This document shows, in pieces, positions 1 to 8,556 of a DNA stretch of 64,000 nucleotides. Made by a program: the position numbers and the translations under genes. Position 1 is the stretch's first letter; each line of letters starts with the position of its first letter. Location of the stretch: assembly GCF_001886715.1 (NCBI RefSeq), contig NZ_CP018082.1, positions 2,418,001 to 2,482,000 on the forward strand. The letters are read 5' to 3'. The notes beneath the pieces were generated by a model. The model was given only the letters and a program-made list of their open reading frames with translations, made no database searches and was not told the origin of the DNA. This DNA comes from Nocardia mangyaensis (GTDB taxonomy: Bacteria; Actinomycetota; Actinomycetes; Mycobacteriales; Mycobacteriaceae).

Positions 1-468
1 CCGACGATGGCGCAGCTCGCTGAGTCCGAGGCTGTCGCACGCCTGTGCCACCCGGCGTTCGATCTCGACGCGATCGAGCCCGGACTTTCGATCGTGCTTG
101 GCCTGCAACCGCAGGCCGAACGAGATGTTGCGCTCGACCGTCATGTGCGGATACAGCGCGAAGTCCTGGAACACCATCGAGACCCCGCGCCGTCCCGGCG
201 ACACGTCGGTGACGTCGGTGCCGTCGATGAGCACCCGCCCGTCGGTGGGCGGGATCAGGCCGGACACCACGCCCAGTGCCGTCGACTTGCCACACCCGGA
301 CGGACCGACCAGCACCGTCAGCGATTGCCCCGGAATGTGCAGGCGATCCACGTCCAGCGCCGGGCTGTCGTCGTCGTAGCGTTTGGTGACGCCGTCGAGC
401 AGCACACCGGCCGACAGGTCGGCCGCGGTGCTCACGGTCGCGGGTTCGGTCACACTGAGACTGGTCAT
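1..468 (-). CDS. Carbohydrate ABC transporter ATP-binding protein (partial, runs off left edge)
   Basis: This is the N-terminal ~156 codons of an ABC ATPase of the MalK/UgpC/MsmX class; the rest lies beyond the left edge. Translating the minus strand from the ATG at 466-468 gives a Walker A motif (GPSGCGKST) about 50 residues in, then the D-loop-proximal segment (SMVFQDFALYPHM) containing the Q-loop glutamine. Such ATPases sit on the cytoplasmic face and power sugar uptake through two permeases. It starts 5 bases after the stop of the downstream-reading permease gene, so it is the last visible gene of the importer operon. The fold assignment is secure; the transported sugar cannot be read from the sequence. 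Confidence 0.9.
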   Translation of the reverse strand, partial: MTSLSVTEPATVSTAADLSAGVLLDGVTKRYDDDSPALDVDRLHIPGQSLTVLVGPSGCGKSTALGVVSGLIPPTDGRVLIDGTDVTDVSPGRRGVSMVFQDFALYPHMTVERNISFGLRLQAKHDRKSGLDRVEIERRVAQACDSLGLSELRHRR

Positions 469-473
469 TTCGT

Positions 474-1289
474 TTACCGCACCCCTGAGTGAAGGAAGGC
501 GTCCGCGATGCGTCGCGACGCCAGGACATAGATCGCCACGACCGGCAGCGAGGCCAGCATCGAGGCGGCCAGCATGGGCCCGTACTGGGAGCTCTCCGGG
601 CCGAGGAACAGCGCCAGACCCGGCTGGATCGTGGTGTCCTCCGGATCGGGCATCACCAGCAGCGGCCACAGGAACTCGTTCCAGGTGCTGATGAACAGCA
701 GGATCGCCACCGCGCCGAGCGCCGGGCGCAGCAGGCCGAGCACCACGTGCCGCAGGATCTCCCACGACGTCGCGCCTTCGAGTACCGCCGCGCCGATCAG
801 CGATTGCGGTATCGCGCGAATGTGGTCGCGCAGCAGCAGCAGCGCCAGCGCGCTGACGCCCAGCTGCGGAATGATCACTCCGATCGTGTGGCCCTGCCAA
901 CCCAGCCGCGTGGTCATCAGGAACTGCGGAATGATCAACGCCTGCGGCGGAATCAGCAGCGAGGCGCCGACGGCGACCAGCACGAGACCGCGCCCGCGGG
1001 CCCGGTCGAAACGCACGAGGGCATACGCCCCCGGCAGCGCGACGAGAATCGTCGTCACGGTCACGCCGATGGCCATCACGAACGTGTTGAACAGCAACCG
1101 GCCGATCGGGAACCGGCCCAGCGCCAGGTCGTAGTTCTCCAGGCTCGCGGGCACCGGGATCGGATTGAGATCGAAGATCGTCGTCACCGGTTTGAACGAC
1201 GTGGCCAGCGCCAGGACCACCGGGAACAACATCGCCACGATCGCGGTGATCACCAGCGCGTGCCGACCTATCGCGTCACCGCGTCGCAC
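474..1289 (-). CDS. Carbohydrate ABC transporter permease, MalG type
   Basis: A 271-aa inner-membrane permease of the binding-protein-dependent transport family. The N-terminal helix is followed by a periplasmic stretch (ATSFKP), typical of MalG/UgpE-type subunits. The EAA loop that docks on the ATPase is visible as GAAVLEGATSWEILRHVVLG near residue 170, and the C-terminus ends with a short tail (DAFLHSGVR) common in this class. The start overlaps the end of the partner permease by 14 bases, which implies coupled translation. It forms the heterodimeric channel with the MalF-type subunit encoded just upstream in the operon. The substrate is unknown. Confidence 0.9.
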   Translation of the reverse strand: MRRGDAIGRHALVITAIVAMLFPVVLALATSFKPVTTIFDLNPIPVPASLENYDLALGRFPIGRLLFNTFVMAIGVTVTTILVALPGAYALVRFDRARGRGLVLVAVGASLLIPPQALIIPQFLMTTRLGWQGHTIGVIIPQLGVSALALLLLRDHIRAIPQSLIGAAVLEGATSWEILRHVVLGLLRPALGAVAILLFISTWNEFLWPLLVMPDPEDTTIQPGLALFLGPESSQYGPMLAASMLASLPVVAIYVLASRRIADAFLHSGVR

Positions 1290-2190
1290 GGAATCTCCTC
1301 GAGAGCAGGGAACTGAAGGTCAGCAGCAGACCGAAGACGACCGCGATGACGATGGCGGCCGCCGAGGCGGTGCCCGCGTCGAAGAAGGTGAAGCCGTAGG
1401 TGTAGAGCCGGTAGTAGACGTTGTCGGTGGCACCGCTCGGTCCGCCCCTGGTGAGGACGCCGATATTGGTGAACAGCCACGGCCAGACCACCACCATCGA
1501 CAGCAGCCCGAGCAGGATGAACGGGCGCCGCAGCTGGGGCAGGATGATCGCGCGGGTGATCTCGCCCTCGGTGGCGTCGTCGAGGCGCGCGGCATCGACG
1601 GTCCGGCGATCGACGTTGGCCAGGGCGGCGCCGAAGAGCAAGGTGTTGAGCGCCACCACCTTCGGCGCCGTGACCGCGACGATGGTCGGCAGCGCGGTGG
1701 CCGGATCGCCGAGCCAGTTCACCGGCTCGACGCCGAGGATCCCGAGGACCTGGTTCAAGGTGCCGTGCAGTGGGTCGAGAATGAACTGCCAGGACAGCGC
1801 GTTCGCCACCGGCGCGAGGACCACCGGAAGGAACAGCAGCATCCGGTAGAACTCGCTGGTCCGGCCCGGCCGCTTCCACAGGGCGATGGCCAGCGCACAC
1901 GGGACGACGGTCGCGAACGGCAGCACCCACAGCGCGTACTTCACGGTGTTCCAGGCCGCGTTGCCGAATTCCGGCTGGGTGAGCAGGGTGTGGTAGTTGG
2001 TCAGGCCGTTCCACTCGATGTCGGGCGCGACCAGATTCCAGTCCAGGAAGCTGAGCACCGCGGTGAACACCAGCGGGCCGTAGACCCAGACGATGATCGA
2101 GAGCATGACCGGCGAGAAGTACAGCCAGGCGACGCCGGACTGGGTGCGGCCGTCGGCCCGAGGCTTGGGCGGCGCGAGGGTGAGGGTCAT
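1276..2190 (-). CDS. Carbohydrate ABC transporter permease, MalF type
   Basis: A 304-aa permease with about six membrane segments, beginning MTLTLAPPKP and followed by the first helix (YFSPVMLSIIVWVYGPLVF). The EAA loop is visible as DAARLDDATEGEITRAIILP around residue 195. The open frame extends further upstream, but the ATG at 2188-2190 overlaps the TGA of the isomerase-like gene (ATGA), which fits the pattern of this operon and the usual length of MalF/UgpA subunits. Together with the MalG-type subunit it makes the membrane channel. The upstream extension out to 2526 is antisense-like in composition and is not included. Confidence 0.88.
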   Translation of the reverse strand: MTLTLAPPKPRADGRTQSGVAWLYFSPVMLSIIVWVYGPLVFTAVLSFLDWNLVAPDIEWNGLTNYHTLLTQPEFGNAAWNTVKYALWVLPFATVVPCALAIALWKRPGRTSEFYRMLLFLPVVLAPVANALSWQFILDPLHGTLNQVLGILGVEPVNWLGDPATALPTIVAVTAPKVVALNTLLFGAALANVDRRTVDAARLDDATEGEITRAIILPQLRRPFILLGLLSMVVVWPWLFTNIGVLTRGGPSGATDNVYYRLYTYGFTFFDAGTASAAAIVIAVVFGLLLTFSSLLSRRFRATR

Positions 2191-3170
2191 GAGCCGTTCC
2201 GCACGGCCAGTAGTGCGCGGGTGGTCGCCAGCGCCTCGGCGTAGTGCCTGGCGTGGCCCATCTCGACGATGATCGCCGGATCGCGGGGGAAGGCGGTGCT
2301 GAACACTTCGGTCAGCGGGATCGCGCCCCAGCCGGGCGGCAGATGCAGATCGCCTTCGCCGAGCAGCTCGAGTTCGTAGGGGCCGGCCTCGGGCCTGCGC
2401 GCCATCCGGCCGAAGTTGTCGTGCAGATGGATGTGGCCGACAGCGGGGGCGACCTGGGCGATCGCGGCCGAGAAGTCGAAGTTCAGGTAGCTGGCCGCCA
2501 GAAAGGCGTGGCCGATGTCGAGGCACATCGACACGGCGGGATGGTCGATCAGGGCCACCTGCTCGGCTACCGCGTCCAGCCGCATCCCGTAGGAGCGGCG
2601 GGTGAGCACCGCCGGGGTCGGTGCCCGGTTCTCGACCGCGATCATGACCCCGCGCGCGCCCGCCTCCTCGGCCAGATCACGCAGCATGGTGCGTTCGGTG
2701 GCCATGCCCGCGGTCAGTTCCTCGCCGTCGCTGTAGCGATTGGGCAACACCCCGGCGTGATAGACCAGCACTTCGGCGCCGATCGCACCGGCGATCTCCA
2801 GATCCGCCAGCAGCCCGAGCGACTGGGCCCGTGCGCTCGCGGGATCGAGGAGATTGCCGGTGCGGCCGGAGGAATGCCAGGAGCTGTGCAGGGTGAGCTG
2901 CAAGGGGCACCCGGCCAGTGCAGCGCGCAACGCGTCGATGCGCGCGCGCTGTACCTTTCCGCCGATCACCACACCGAGCCCGCAACCGCCGATCTCGGCG
3001 TAGCCGAATCCGGCGGCGGCGGCCTCGTCGAGGAATTCGCGCATCTCCTCGAAATCGGACTTCAGGAGTTGCTTGCCCGCCCACGGATTGACCGTGAGAC
3101 CGATCTTGTTCGGGGCGGCACCGTTCGGGATGCTCTCCGACGGCGTGGCGGCGAAAACCTTGTGTGACAA
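2187..3170 (-). CDS. Sugar phosphate isomerase/epimerase family TIM-barrel protein
   Basis: A 327-aa protein of the xylose-isomerase-like TIM-barrel superfamily (AP endonuclease 2 fold). Recognisable metal-site strands are VMIAVENRA, with a Glu, and CLDIGHAF, with the Asp-x-Gly-His pattern. HIHLHDNFG supplies further metal-binding His and Asp residues, and IIVEMG a C-terminal Glu. Family members isomerise or epimerise sugars, inositols or hydroxypyruvate-type substrates using a divalent metal. Its position between the binding protein and the permeases, with ATGA coupling to the latter, implies that it acts on the imported compound in the cytoplasm. The exact substrate cannot be assigned. Confidence 0.8.
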   Translation of the reverse strand: MSHKVFAATPSESIPNGAAPNKIGLTVNPWAGKQLLKSDFEEMREFLDEAAAAGFGYAEIGGCGLGVVIGGKVQRARIDALRAALAGCPLQLTLHSSWHSSGRTGNLLDPASARAQSLGLLADLEIAGAIGAEVLVYHAGVLPNRYSDGEELTAGMATERTMLRDLAEEAGARGVMIAVENRAPTPAVLTRRSYGMRLDAVAEQVALIDHPAVSMCLDIGHAFLAASYLNFDFSAAIAQVAPAVGHIHLHDNFGRMARRPEAGPYELELLGEGDLHLPPGWGAIPLTEVFSTAFPRDPAIIVEMGHARHYAEALATTRALLAVRNGS

Positions 3171-3197
3171 CCTGCTGTCTCTCTATGGGTGGTGTGA

Positions 3198-4487
3198 CTA
3201 GTTGAGCGAGCGGATCTTGGTGGCGGCGGCCTTCAAGGTGTCGGCGGGATCGGCGCCGCGCAGCACGATCGGCTCCACCGCCTCGTCCTGCAGAATCACC
3301 ACGCCCTGGTTGGACTGCTTGCCGGGGAAGGCCGTGTACGGCATGAGATCGGCGAGCTGCTGCACCGCCGAGCCCAGGCGCGGATCGGCGGCGGACGCGG
3401 CGGCGGTACGCAGCGGCAGGTAGCCCATCTCCGCGGCGATCACCTTGAAGCTCTCCTCACTGGTGAGGAACTGCACGAATTTCCACGAGGCCTGCGCCTT
3501 GGCCTCGTCCTTGGCCAGGATCGTCAGCCCGGCGCCGGAGAAGGTGGGCCGGGCAGGCTGATCGCCGAAGGACGGGAACGGTGCGACCTGCAGGGTGAAC
3601 TTGCCCTTGGACGCTTCGTCGAGGGTGAGCAGACCACCCGCGGTGGTGATCAGCATGCCGAGCTTGCCCGCGCTGAAAGCGCCCATCGCCGAGGCGAAGT
3701 CGACGCCGGGCTGTGCGCCGGAGGTGGTCAGGTCCTGGACCGTCGACAGCGCGGTGATGACCGGTGCCGAGTCGACCGTGACCTCGCCACTGTCCGACAC
3801 CAGCGCGCCACCGGCACTGTTGACCAGCGACTGGGTCAGGTAGTCGGATTTGCCGGGGTCGGCCGCCGAGACGTAGACGCCCTCCGCGTCGGTCTTGTCC
3901 GCGATCGCCAGCCCCGCCTCTTTCAGCTGCGCCATCGTCTCGGGCGGCTGATCGGGGTTCAGGCCGGCGGCCCGGAACAGGTCGGCGTTGTAGAAGATCA
4001 CCGGGGTCGCCATCAGGAACGGCATCGAGACCGGCTTGTCGGTGCCCGTGGGGGTGGCCTTCAACACCGACGGCACGAAACCGGCCATGGTGTCGCTCCA
4101 GTCCTGCGCGGAGGCGATGTCCTCGAATGGCCGCAGCGGCAGGGTCTGCGCGGCCTGGTTGACCTTGCTCCAGCCGATCTGCGCGACGTCGGGTGGGTTG
4201 CCCGCGACGACCTCGCTCTGCAGCTTGATCAGCGCGTCGGCCGTCGGGACCGACTGTGGACGCACCGTGATGTTCGGGTTGGCCGCCTCGAATTCGGCGA
4301 TCAGCTTCTCGACCCCTTTGCCGACCGCGTTGGGCTGACCGTAGGAGTAGGACAGGAACGTGATGCTCACCGGTCCGTCGGGATCGGTGGTGGTCGAGCT
4401 GTTCTGGCCGCAGGCGGCCAGCAGCGTGGTGACCGCGACGAGCACGATCCCCCATCCGGCCCGCAGGCCGTGGTGGTGCGATGTCAT
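3198..4487 (-). CDS. Extracellular solute-binding lipoprotein of sugar ABC importer
   Basis: A 429-aa bacterial extracellular solute-binding protein (family 1, UgpB/MalE-like). The start at 4485-4487 gives a short positively charged n-region, a hydrophobic stretch and a lipobox (LLAAC) with the lipidated Cys near residue 27. Family features include the early SITFLSYSYG strand, GNPPDVAQ, and the C-terminal FLTSEES and GYLPLRT segments. An in-frame ATG at 4524-4526 overlaps the P450 stop codon (TGATG) and would add 13 residues before the signal peptide; translational coupling could favour it. It delivers the sugar to the permease pair encoded downstream. It is clearly paralogous to the binding protein at 47747-49117. 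Confidence 0.87.
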   Translation of the reverse strand: MTSHHHGLRAGWGIVLVAVTTLLAACGQNSSTTTDPDGPVSITFLSYSYGQPNAVGKGVEKLIAEFEAANPNITVRPQSVPTADALIKLQSEVVAGNPPDVAQIGWSKVNQAAQTLPLRPFEDIASAQDWSDTMAGFVPSVLKATPTGTDKPVSMPFLMATPVIFYNADLFRAAGLNPDQPPETMAQLKEAGLAIADKTDAEGVYVSAADPGKSDYLTQSLVNSAGGALVSDSGEVTVDSAPVITALSTVQDLTTSGAQPGVDFASAMGAFSAGKLGMLITTAGGLLTLDEASKGKFTLQVAPFPSFGDQPARPTFSGAGLTILAKDEAKAQASWKFVQFLTSEESFKVIAAEMGYLPLRTAAASAADPRLGSAVQQLADLMPYTAFPGKQSNQGVVILQDEAVEPIVLRGADPADTLKAAATKIRSLN

Positions 4488-4525
4488 GACTGGCTTTCTC
4501 GTGGAAGAGGCGTTCGGATCGGGCA

Positions 4526-5749
4526 TCAGCGGAGTCGGACTCCGCCGTGCGTGACGGACATGGTCTGGATGCCGCGCAGATTCACGTTCGGGCGGTAGTG
4601 CACCGAATCGGGAACCAGCACGGGGTCGATGACGCGGCCGGCGAAGGCCGACAGCGCGGCCGCGCCCTCGGCCCGGCCCAGCGCCGCGGCCAGGCAGAAG
4701 TGCGCTCCGGCGGAGAACGCGAGATGGTCGGCGGCGCCGCGGGTCACGTCGAAGCGGTCGGCGTCGGGGTAGTGCGCGGGGTCGCGATTGGCCGCGGCCA
4801 GTAGTACCAGCATGGCGGTGCCCGGGGTGACCGTCGTTCCGCTGACCTGCATCTCGCGGGTCGCGATGCGCATGACGAACTGGATGGGCGCGTCGTAGCG
4901 CAGGGCTTCGTCGGTGGCGCTGATGCCGAGTTCGGGATCGGTGGCGAGCCGCGCACGCTGCTCGGGATGGCGCAGCAGGGCGTGCACGCCGTTGGCGATG
5001 AGGTTGGCCGTCGTCTCGTGTCCGGCGACCATCAGCAGCACACAGGTGGCCAGCAGCTCGCCCTCGCTGAGCACCTCGCCTTCCTCCTCGACCTGGATCA
5101 GGCGCGAGAGCAGGTCCTCGCCGAGATCGCCGCGACGACGGGTGATCAGGTTCTTCAGGTAGTTCATCAACTCGTTGCGCGCGCCCTCGGCATCGTCGAG
5201 GTCGTCGTTGTGCACCACCAGGTTGAAGTCCAGGACTCGGCCGAGCCTGCGGGCGGCGGGTTCGAAGTCGTCGAATTCCTCGAGCGGAATCCCCAACAGC
5301 GCGCACATGATCCGTACCGGCAGCGGCAGGGCGAAATCGGAGATCACGTCGAATTCGGACTTGCTCGCGATCCCGGCGACCAGATCGTCGACGATCGAGT
5401 GGATCTGCGGCTGCGAGGCACGAATCACCCTGGGGGTGAAGGCTTTCGAGACCAAGCGTCGAATGCGGGTATGGGCGGGCGGATCGAGGAACAGCAGGGA
5501 TTCCGGCCGTTCGGGATGGTCTTTGCCCAGGCGCGACAGCTTCGGGTCGTTGCGCACGCTGGGATCGCGCAGCACCTGTTGGCAATCAGCGTAATTGGCG
5601 ATGATGACGAGATCGCCGCCCTTGACGATCAGCGGGGACTCCGTGCGCAGCGCGCGCAGGACCGGATACGGGTCGGGGCGGGTATCGGGGGCGAACAGCT
5701 CGGCCAAGATTGATTCGGCGTCGTGCTGACTGGCAACCGTGGTCGTCAT
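4526..5749 (-). CDS. Cytochrome P450 at the head of the sugar-transport operon
   Basis: A soluble 407-aa bacterial P450 (CYP107/CYP105-like architecture). It has the I-helix oxygen-binding motif AGHETTANL near residue 241, the ExxR motif in DEALRYD, and a heme loop FSAGAHFCLAAAL whose Cys352 is the thiolate ligand. The heme loop is slightly off consensus: the usual FGxGxHxCLG has Ser and Ala substitutions. A strong ribosome site (AAGGAG) precedes the ATG. The gene is the first in the minus-strand transcription unit and reads into the binding-protein gene. No ferredoxin or reductase gene is adjacent. The substrate is unknown; it may serve either the transport operon or the lipid cluster that begins on the other side of the promoter region. 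Confidence 0.9.
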   Translation of the reverse strand: MTTTVASQHDAESILAELFAPDTRPDPYPVLRALRTESPLIVKGGDLVIIANYADCQQVLRDPSVRNDPKLSRLGKDHPERPESLLFLDPPAHTRIRRLVSKAFTPRVIRASQPQIHSIVDDLVAGIASKSEFDVISDFALPLPVRIMCALLGIPLEEFDDFEPAARRLGRVLDFNLVVHNDDLDDAEGARNELMNYLKNLITRRRGDLGEDLLSRLIQVEEEGEVLSEGELLATCVLLMVAGHETTANLIANGVHALLRHPEQRARLATDPELGISATDEALRYDAPIQFVMRIATREMQVSGTTVTPGTAMLVLLAAANRDPAHYPDADRFDVTRGAADHLAFSAGAHFCLAAALGRAEGAAALSAFAGRVIDPVLVPDSVHYRPNVNLRGIQTMSVTHGGVRLR

Positions 5750-6098
5750 TGTGGAGCTCCTTGGGTTTTCAATTCCTGGCCGCGAAAAAAGTGTTCCACT
5801 CGGTCGACGTCAGCGGCAACGCGAAACGAAGTATTGATCAATTCCCGTCCGAGATGGATCGCTAGGGTCGATCATTGAGTGATTCGGCGTCAGCGATTCG
5901 ATTGCCGAATCGTTCGTGTTCGCAATCTCGGTCGCCGGTCCAGATGACGATCGGGTGACGTGAACACGCCGACCGGGGAGCAGGAATTCGGTCGTTGCTC
6001 ACCTGCCCGTCACGGTCACGTTCCGTGGCGACGCGCGGTGCGGCTATACAGGTGCATATCTCAGACGAGGCACGTTCCTGATACGTGAGGCGCGCACC
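5750..6098. promoter_or_regulatory. Divergent intergenic region between P450/ABC operon and LysR gene
   Basis: This 349-bp gap is the only long gene-free stretch in the window. It lies between two divergently transcribed genes, so it must hold both promoters. On the plus strand a TATACA hexamer around 6044-6049 is a plausible -10 for the LysR gene. On the minus strand AAGGAGCTCC supplies the P450 ribosome site. A dense set of GATTCG-based inverted repeats (5881-5912) is the best operator candidate, expected for a LysR protein that controls a divergent neighbour. No small open frame with convincing coding signs was seen. Confidence 0.6.
5881..5912. promoter_or_regulatory. Nested GATTCG inverted repeats, candidate LysR operator
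   Basis: Two nested inverted repeats share arms. GATTCGGC (5881-5888) pairs with GCCGAATC (5904-5911), separated by 15 bases. Within it CGATTCG (5894-5900) pairs with CGAATCG (5906-5912), separated by 5 bases. The perfect arms and the position in a divergent promoter support a regulator-binding role; a LysR-type regulator is encoded about 190 bases downstream. A short hairpin in the P450 leader is the alternative reading. Confidence 0.45.
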
Positions 6099-7037
6099 AT
6101 GGAGACACGGCATATCGAGGCATTTCTCGCCATCGCTGACGAGCTGCACTTCGGGCGGGCGGCCGCCCGGCTGCACCTGACCCAACCGTCACTGAGCCAG
6201 CAACTCAAGCGCCTGGAACGCCACCTCGGCGTCGAACTGGTGTCGCGGACCTCGCGAGTGGTGCAGCTGACCCCCGCGGGCGAGGCGTTCCGCACCGACG
6301 CCCGGCGGATCCTCGGCGAGGTGGACCTGGCCACGAGCACCGTCCGCGACATCGCGGCAGGGCGGATGGGCCGGATCAGCATCGGCTTCAACGGCCGGGC
6401 CGGCCAGCTCATCATGCCCAGGTCACTGGCCCAACTGCACGCGCACTACCCCAATATCACCACCGAACTCAGCTCGGGTCGCTCCGGCCCGCAGCTCACC
6501 GCGCTCACCCGCGGTGAGCTCGATGTCGGGTTGCTCTACGGCGGCGCCTCCAACGGCGGATCGGTGCTGTCGCGGTGCCTGTTACCGATGCGCATCGGCG
6601 CGCTGGTCGGGCAGGGACACCGGTGGGCCGACCGGCCGTCGATCTCGATTCGTGAGCTGGCCGAGACGCCGTGCGTGATGTTCAACCGTGAGGTGAGCCC
6701 GGCGATGTACGACGCCATCATGACCGCGGGCGAGCGAGCGGGCGCGTTTCCCCGGGTCGCGGAGTACATGAACGACTCGGTGGCCACCGAGATCATCGTC
6801 GCCGCTCGCCGATACCTGGGGTTCGCCTCGTTCATCAGCACCGACGAGCCCCGTCCGATGGGGCTGAGAGTGGTGCCGCTGGTGGATCCGGAGCCGGTCG
6901 TCGAACTCCAGGTCGCCTGGCGCGTGGACACCTCCAACGAGGTGGTGCAGGTATTTCTCGACAGCCTCGATGCCACCCGCAATTATCTACAATCCACGGC
7001 GCGTGGCAAGGTATTCGGCGAACCGTTGGCCAGTTGA
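6099..7037 (+). CDS. LysR-family transcriptional regulator
   Basis: A 312-aa LysR-type regulator. Its N-terminal winged helix-turn-helix runs over residues 1-60 (HFGRAAARLHLTQPSLSQQL), then a linker helix and a two-lobed effector domain from about residue 90. It is divergent from the P450/sugar-transport operon and points into the lipid cluster, so it could control either or both, the usual situation for this family. It is clearly paralogous to the LysR protein at 44204-45121, which also sits next to a sugar ABC operon: both share the HFGRAA and LTQPSLS helix-turn-helix and a PAMYDAI segment in the effector domain. The effector molecule is unknown. Confidence 0.92.
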   Translation: METRHIEAFLAIADELHFGRAAARLHLTQPSLSQQLKRLERHLGVELVSRTSRVVQLTPAGEAFRTDARRILGEVDLATSTVRDIAAGRMGRISIGFNGRAGQLIMPRSLAQLHAHYPNITTELSSGRSGPQLTALTRGELDVGLLYGGASNGGSVLSRCLLPMRIGALVGQGHRWADRPSISIRELAETPCVMFNREVSPAMYDAIMTAGERAGAFPRVAEYMNDSVATEIIVAARRYLGFASFISTDEPRPMGLRVVPLVDPEPVVELQVAWRVDTSNEVVQVFLDSLDATRNYLQSTARGKVFGEPLAS

Positions 7038-7135
7038 TCACCTGAATTCCACCCGGTGCGGCACCGGAAACATTCGGTCGATTCGTATCGTCAATGGAGA
7101 TCCGAAATCGACGGTGGCTCTGCTGGAATCGGTAC

Positions 7136-7657
7136 ATGGCATCTGATCTGAAAACCTCCGCCGCGTTGGGCTCGGTATTCGAGTCGATCGACCCGGACAA
7201 TCCAGACTTCCTGAGCTTGCAGCGCATCGTCAGCAAAATGGTGCCGTTCGGTACCCATTCCGGCGCCGAGATCACCGAGATCGGCCCGCAGCGGGCGGTC
7301 GTCGAATTGCCCGATGAGCCGTACATCCTCAATCACCTGCGCACGGTGCACGCCGGTGCGCAGTTCCTGGCCGCCGACATCGCGGGCGCGTGTGCCTTTG
7401 TCGGCGCGCTCGCTTCGCGGTTGTCCACGATCGACACCCTGGTGCTGCGCGACGCGCGGCTCTCGTTCCGCAAGCCCGCACTCGGCCGGATCAGGGCCGT
7501 CGGCGTGATCGACCCGAACGATGTCGCGGCCGTGCTGGCGGCCAAGGGCGCGCAGCGGCTGGACGTCGACGCCAAGGCGCTGATGTACGACGCCGCGGGT
7601 GTGCTGGTCGGCAAGGTCACCCTCGACTACGTGTGCACCCTGGTCGCGGAGGCGTGA
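7136..7657 (+). CDS. DUF4442-like hotdog-fold (putative thioesterase) protein
   Basis: A 173-aa single-domain hotdog protein. The HAGAQFLAADIAGA segment matches the central helix of PaaI/DUF4442-type thioesterases, and the surrounding strands give the expected alternating pattern. The ATG at 7136 is preferred over one 14 codons upstream because it matches the normal domain boundary. The gene overlaps the next one by a single base (TGATG), so it opens a tightly coupled four-gene run that continues through the PfaD-like reductase and the ligase. A role in hydrolysing or proof-reading acyl thioesters of the pathway is inferred; family members of this type are often uncharacterised. A paralogue lies at 11898-12428. 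Confidence 0.75.
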   Translation: MASDLKTSAALGSVFESIDPDNPDFLSLQRIVSKMVPFGTHSGAEITEIGPQRAVVELPDEPYILNHLRTVHAGAQFLAADIAGACAFVGALASRLSTIDTLVLRDARLSFRKPALGRIRAVGVIDPNDVAAVLAAKGAQRLDVDAKALMYDAAGVLVGKVTLDYVCTLVAEA

Positions 7658-8556
7658 TGAGCGACAACCACACCGATCTCGTCAACCTGGAGACGAGCAC
7701 CGTCACCACGGCCGACGGCGCCGCCCTCGCGCTGCGCGTGCTGCCACACGCGGACCCGGCCGCACCAGTGGTGCTGGTGCTGCCCGCCATGGCGATCAAG
7801 GCCAAGTACTACCTTCCCCTGATCACGGCGCTGCACGCGGCCGGGCTCACGGCGGCCGTGCTCGATTTGCGTGCCCAGGGCGACAGCACTCCTGCCCTCG
7901 GCGAAGGTCCTGGCTTCGGCTATCGCGCGTTGCTCGAGACCGACCTGCCCGCGGTGGCCGCCGAACTGGGGCAGCAGTTCCCGCAGGCGCCGCTGCACCT
8001 GTTCGGGCACAGCCTCGGCGGCCAGCTCGCGCTGCTGTTCGCCGCGGCCGAGCCGGACCGGGTCGCGAGCGTCACGACCATCGGCACCGGGTCGGTCTAC
8101 TGGCGCTCGTTCGAGCCGAGCCGCCGACTCGCGGTCCTGGCCCAGGGACTGTGGGTCGGCGTGGTCACTCGCCTGCGCGGCCGCTGGCCCGGCGGGAGCG
8201 GCATCGGCCCGATGACCGCGGGCGTGATGCTCGACTGGGCGCGGCATCTGCGGACCGGCCACTACCGGCCCAGCGGGAGCACCCGCGACTACGATCAGCT
8301 GCTCGGCCTGCTCGCCGTGCCGGTGCTGGTGATCTCCCTCGACGGTGACCCGCTCGGCCCGCAGTCCACGGTGCGTTTCCTGTGCCGCCGGATCGCCGTG
8401 GCCAAGCCGGTGCGCTGGCACATCGACCGGTCCTCGGGCATGACCCACATCGGCCACGCGTCCTGGGTGAAGGACAGCGACAAGGTGGCGCCGGCGGTGG
8501 CGGCCTGGATCATCGACGGTCGCGCGCCCCAGCTGCGAGAAGGGTCGGCGCAGTGA
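7657..8556 (+). CDS. Alpha/beta hydrolase
   Basis: A 299-aa serine hydrolase. The oxyanion strand VLVLPAMA comes first, then the nucleophile elbow GHSLGG near residue 118, an Asp-bearing strand (ISLDGDPLG) and a late catalytic His in the MTHIGHASW region. There is no signal peptide, so it is cytoplasmic. The start overlaps the preceding hotdog gene by one base, and its stop overlaps the GTG of the PfaD-like gene by four bases, placing it firmly in the synthase operon. It could release or transesterify the product, or remove aberrant chains. Substrate class is inferred from context only. Confidence 0.85.
   Translation: MSDNHTDLVNLETSTVTTADGAALALRVLPHADPAAPVVLVLPAMAIKAKYYLPLITALHAAGLTAAVLDLRAQGDSTPALGEGPGFGYRALLETDLPAVAAELGQQFPQAPLHLFGHSLGGQLALLFAAAEPDRVASVTTIGTGSVYWRSFEPSRRLAVLAQGLWVGVVTRLRGRWPGGSGIGPMTAGVMLDWARHLRTGHYRPSGSTRDYDQLLGLLAVPVLVISLDGDPLGPQSTVRFLCRRIAVAKPVRWHIDRSSGMTHIGHASWVKDSDKVAPAVAAWIIDGRAPQLREGSAQ

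Noticed and set aside
5750..6098. Possible small RNA or small gene in the longest intergenic region
   Set aside because: Frames there are short and lack ribosome sites; the inverted repeats fit an operator better than a terminated RNA.
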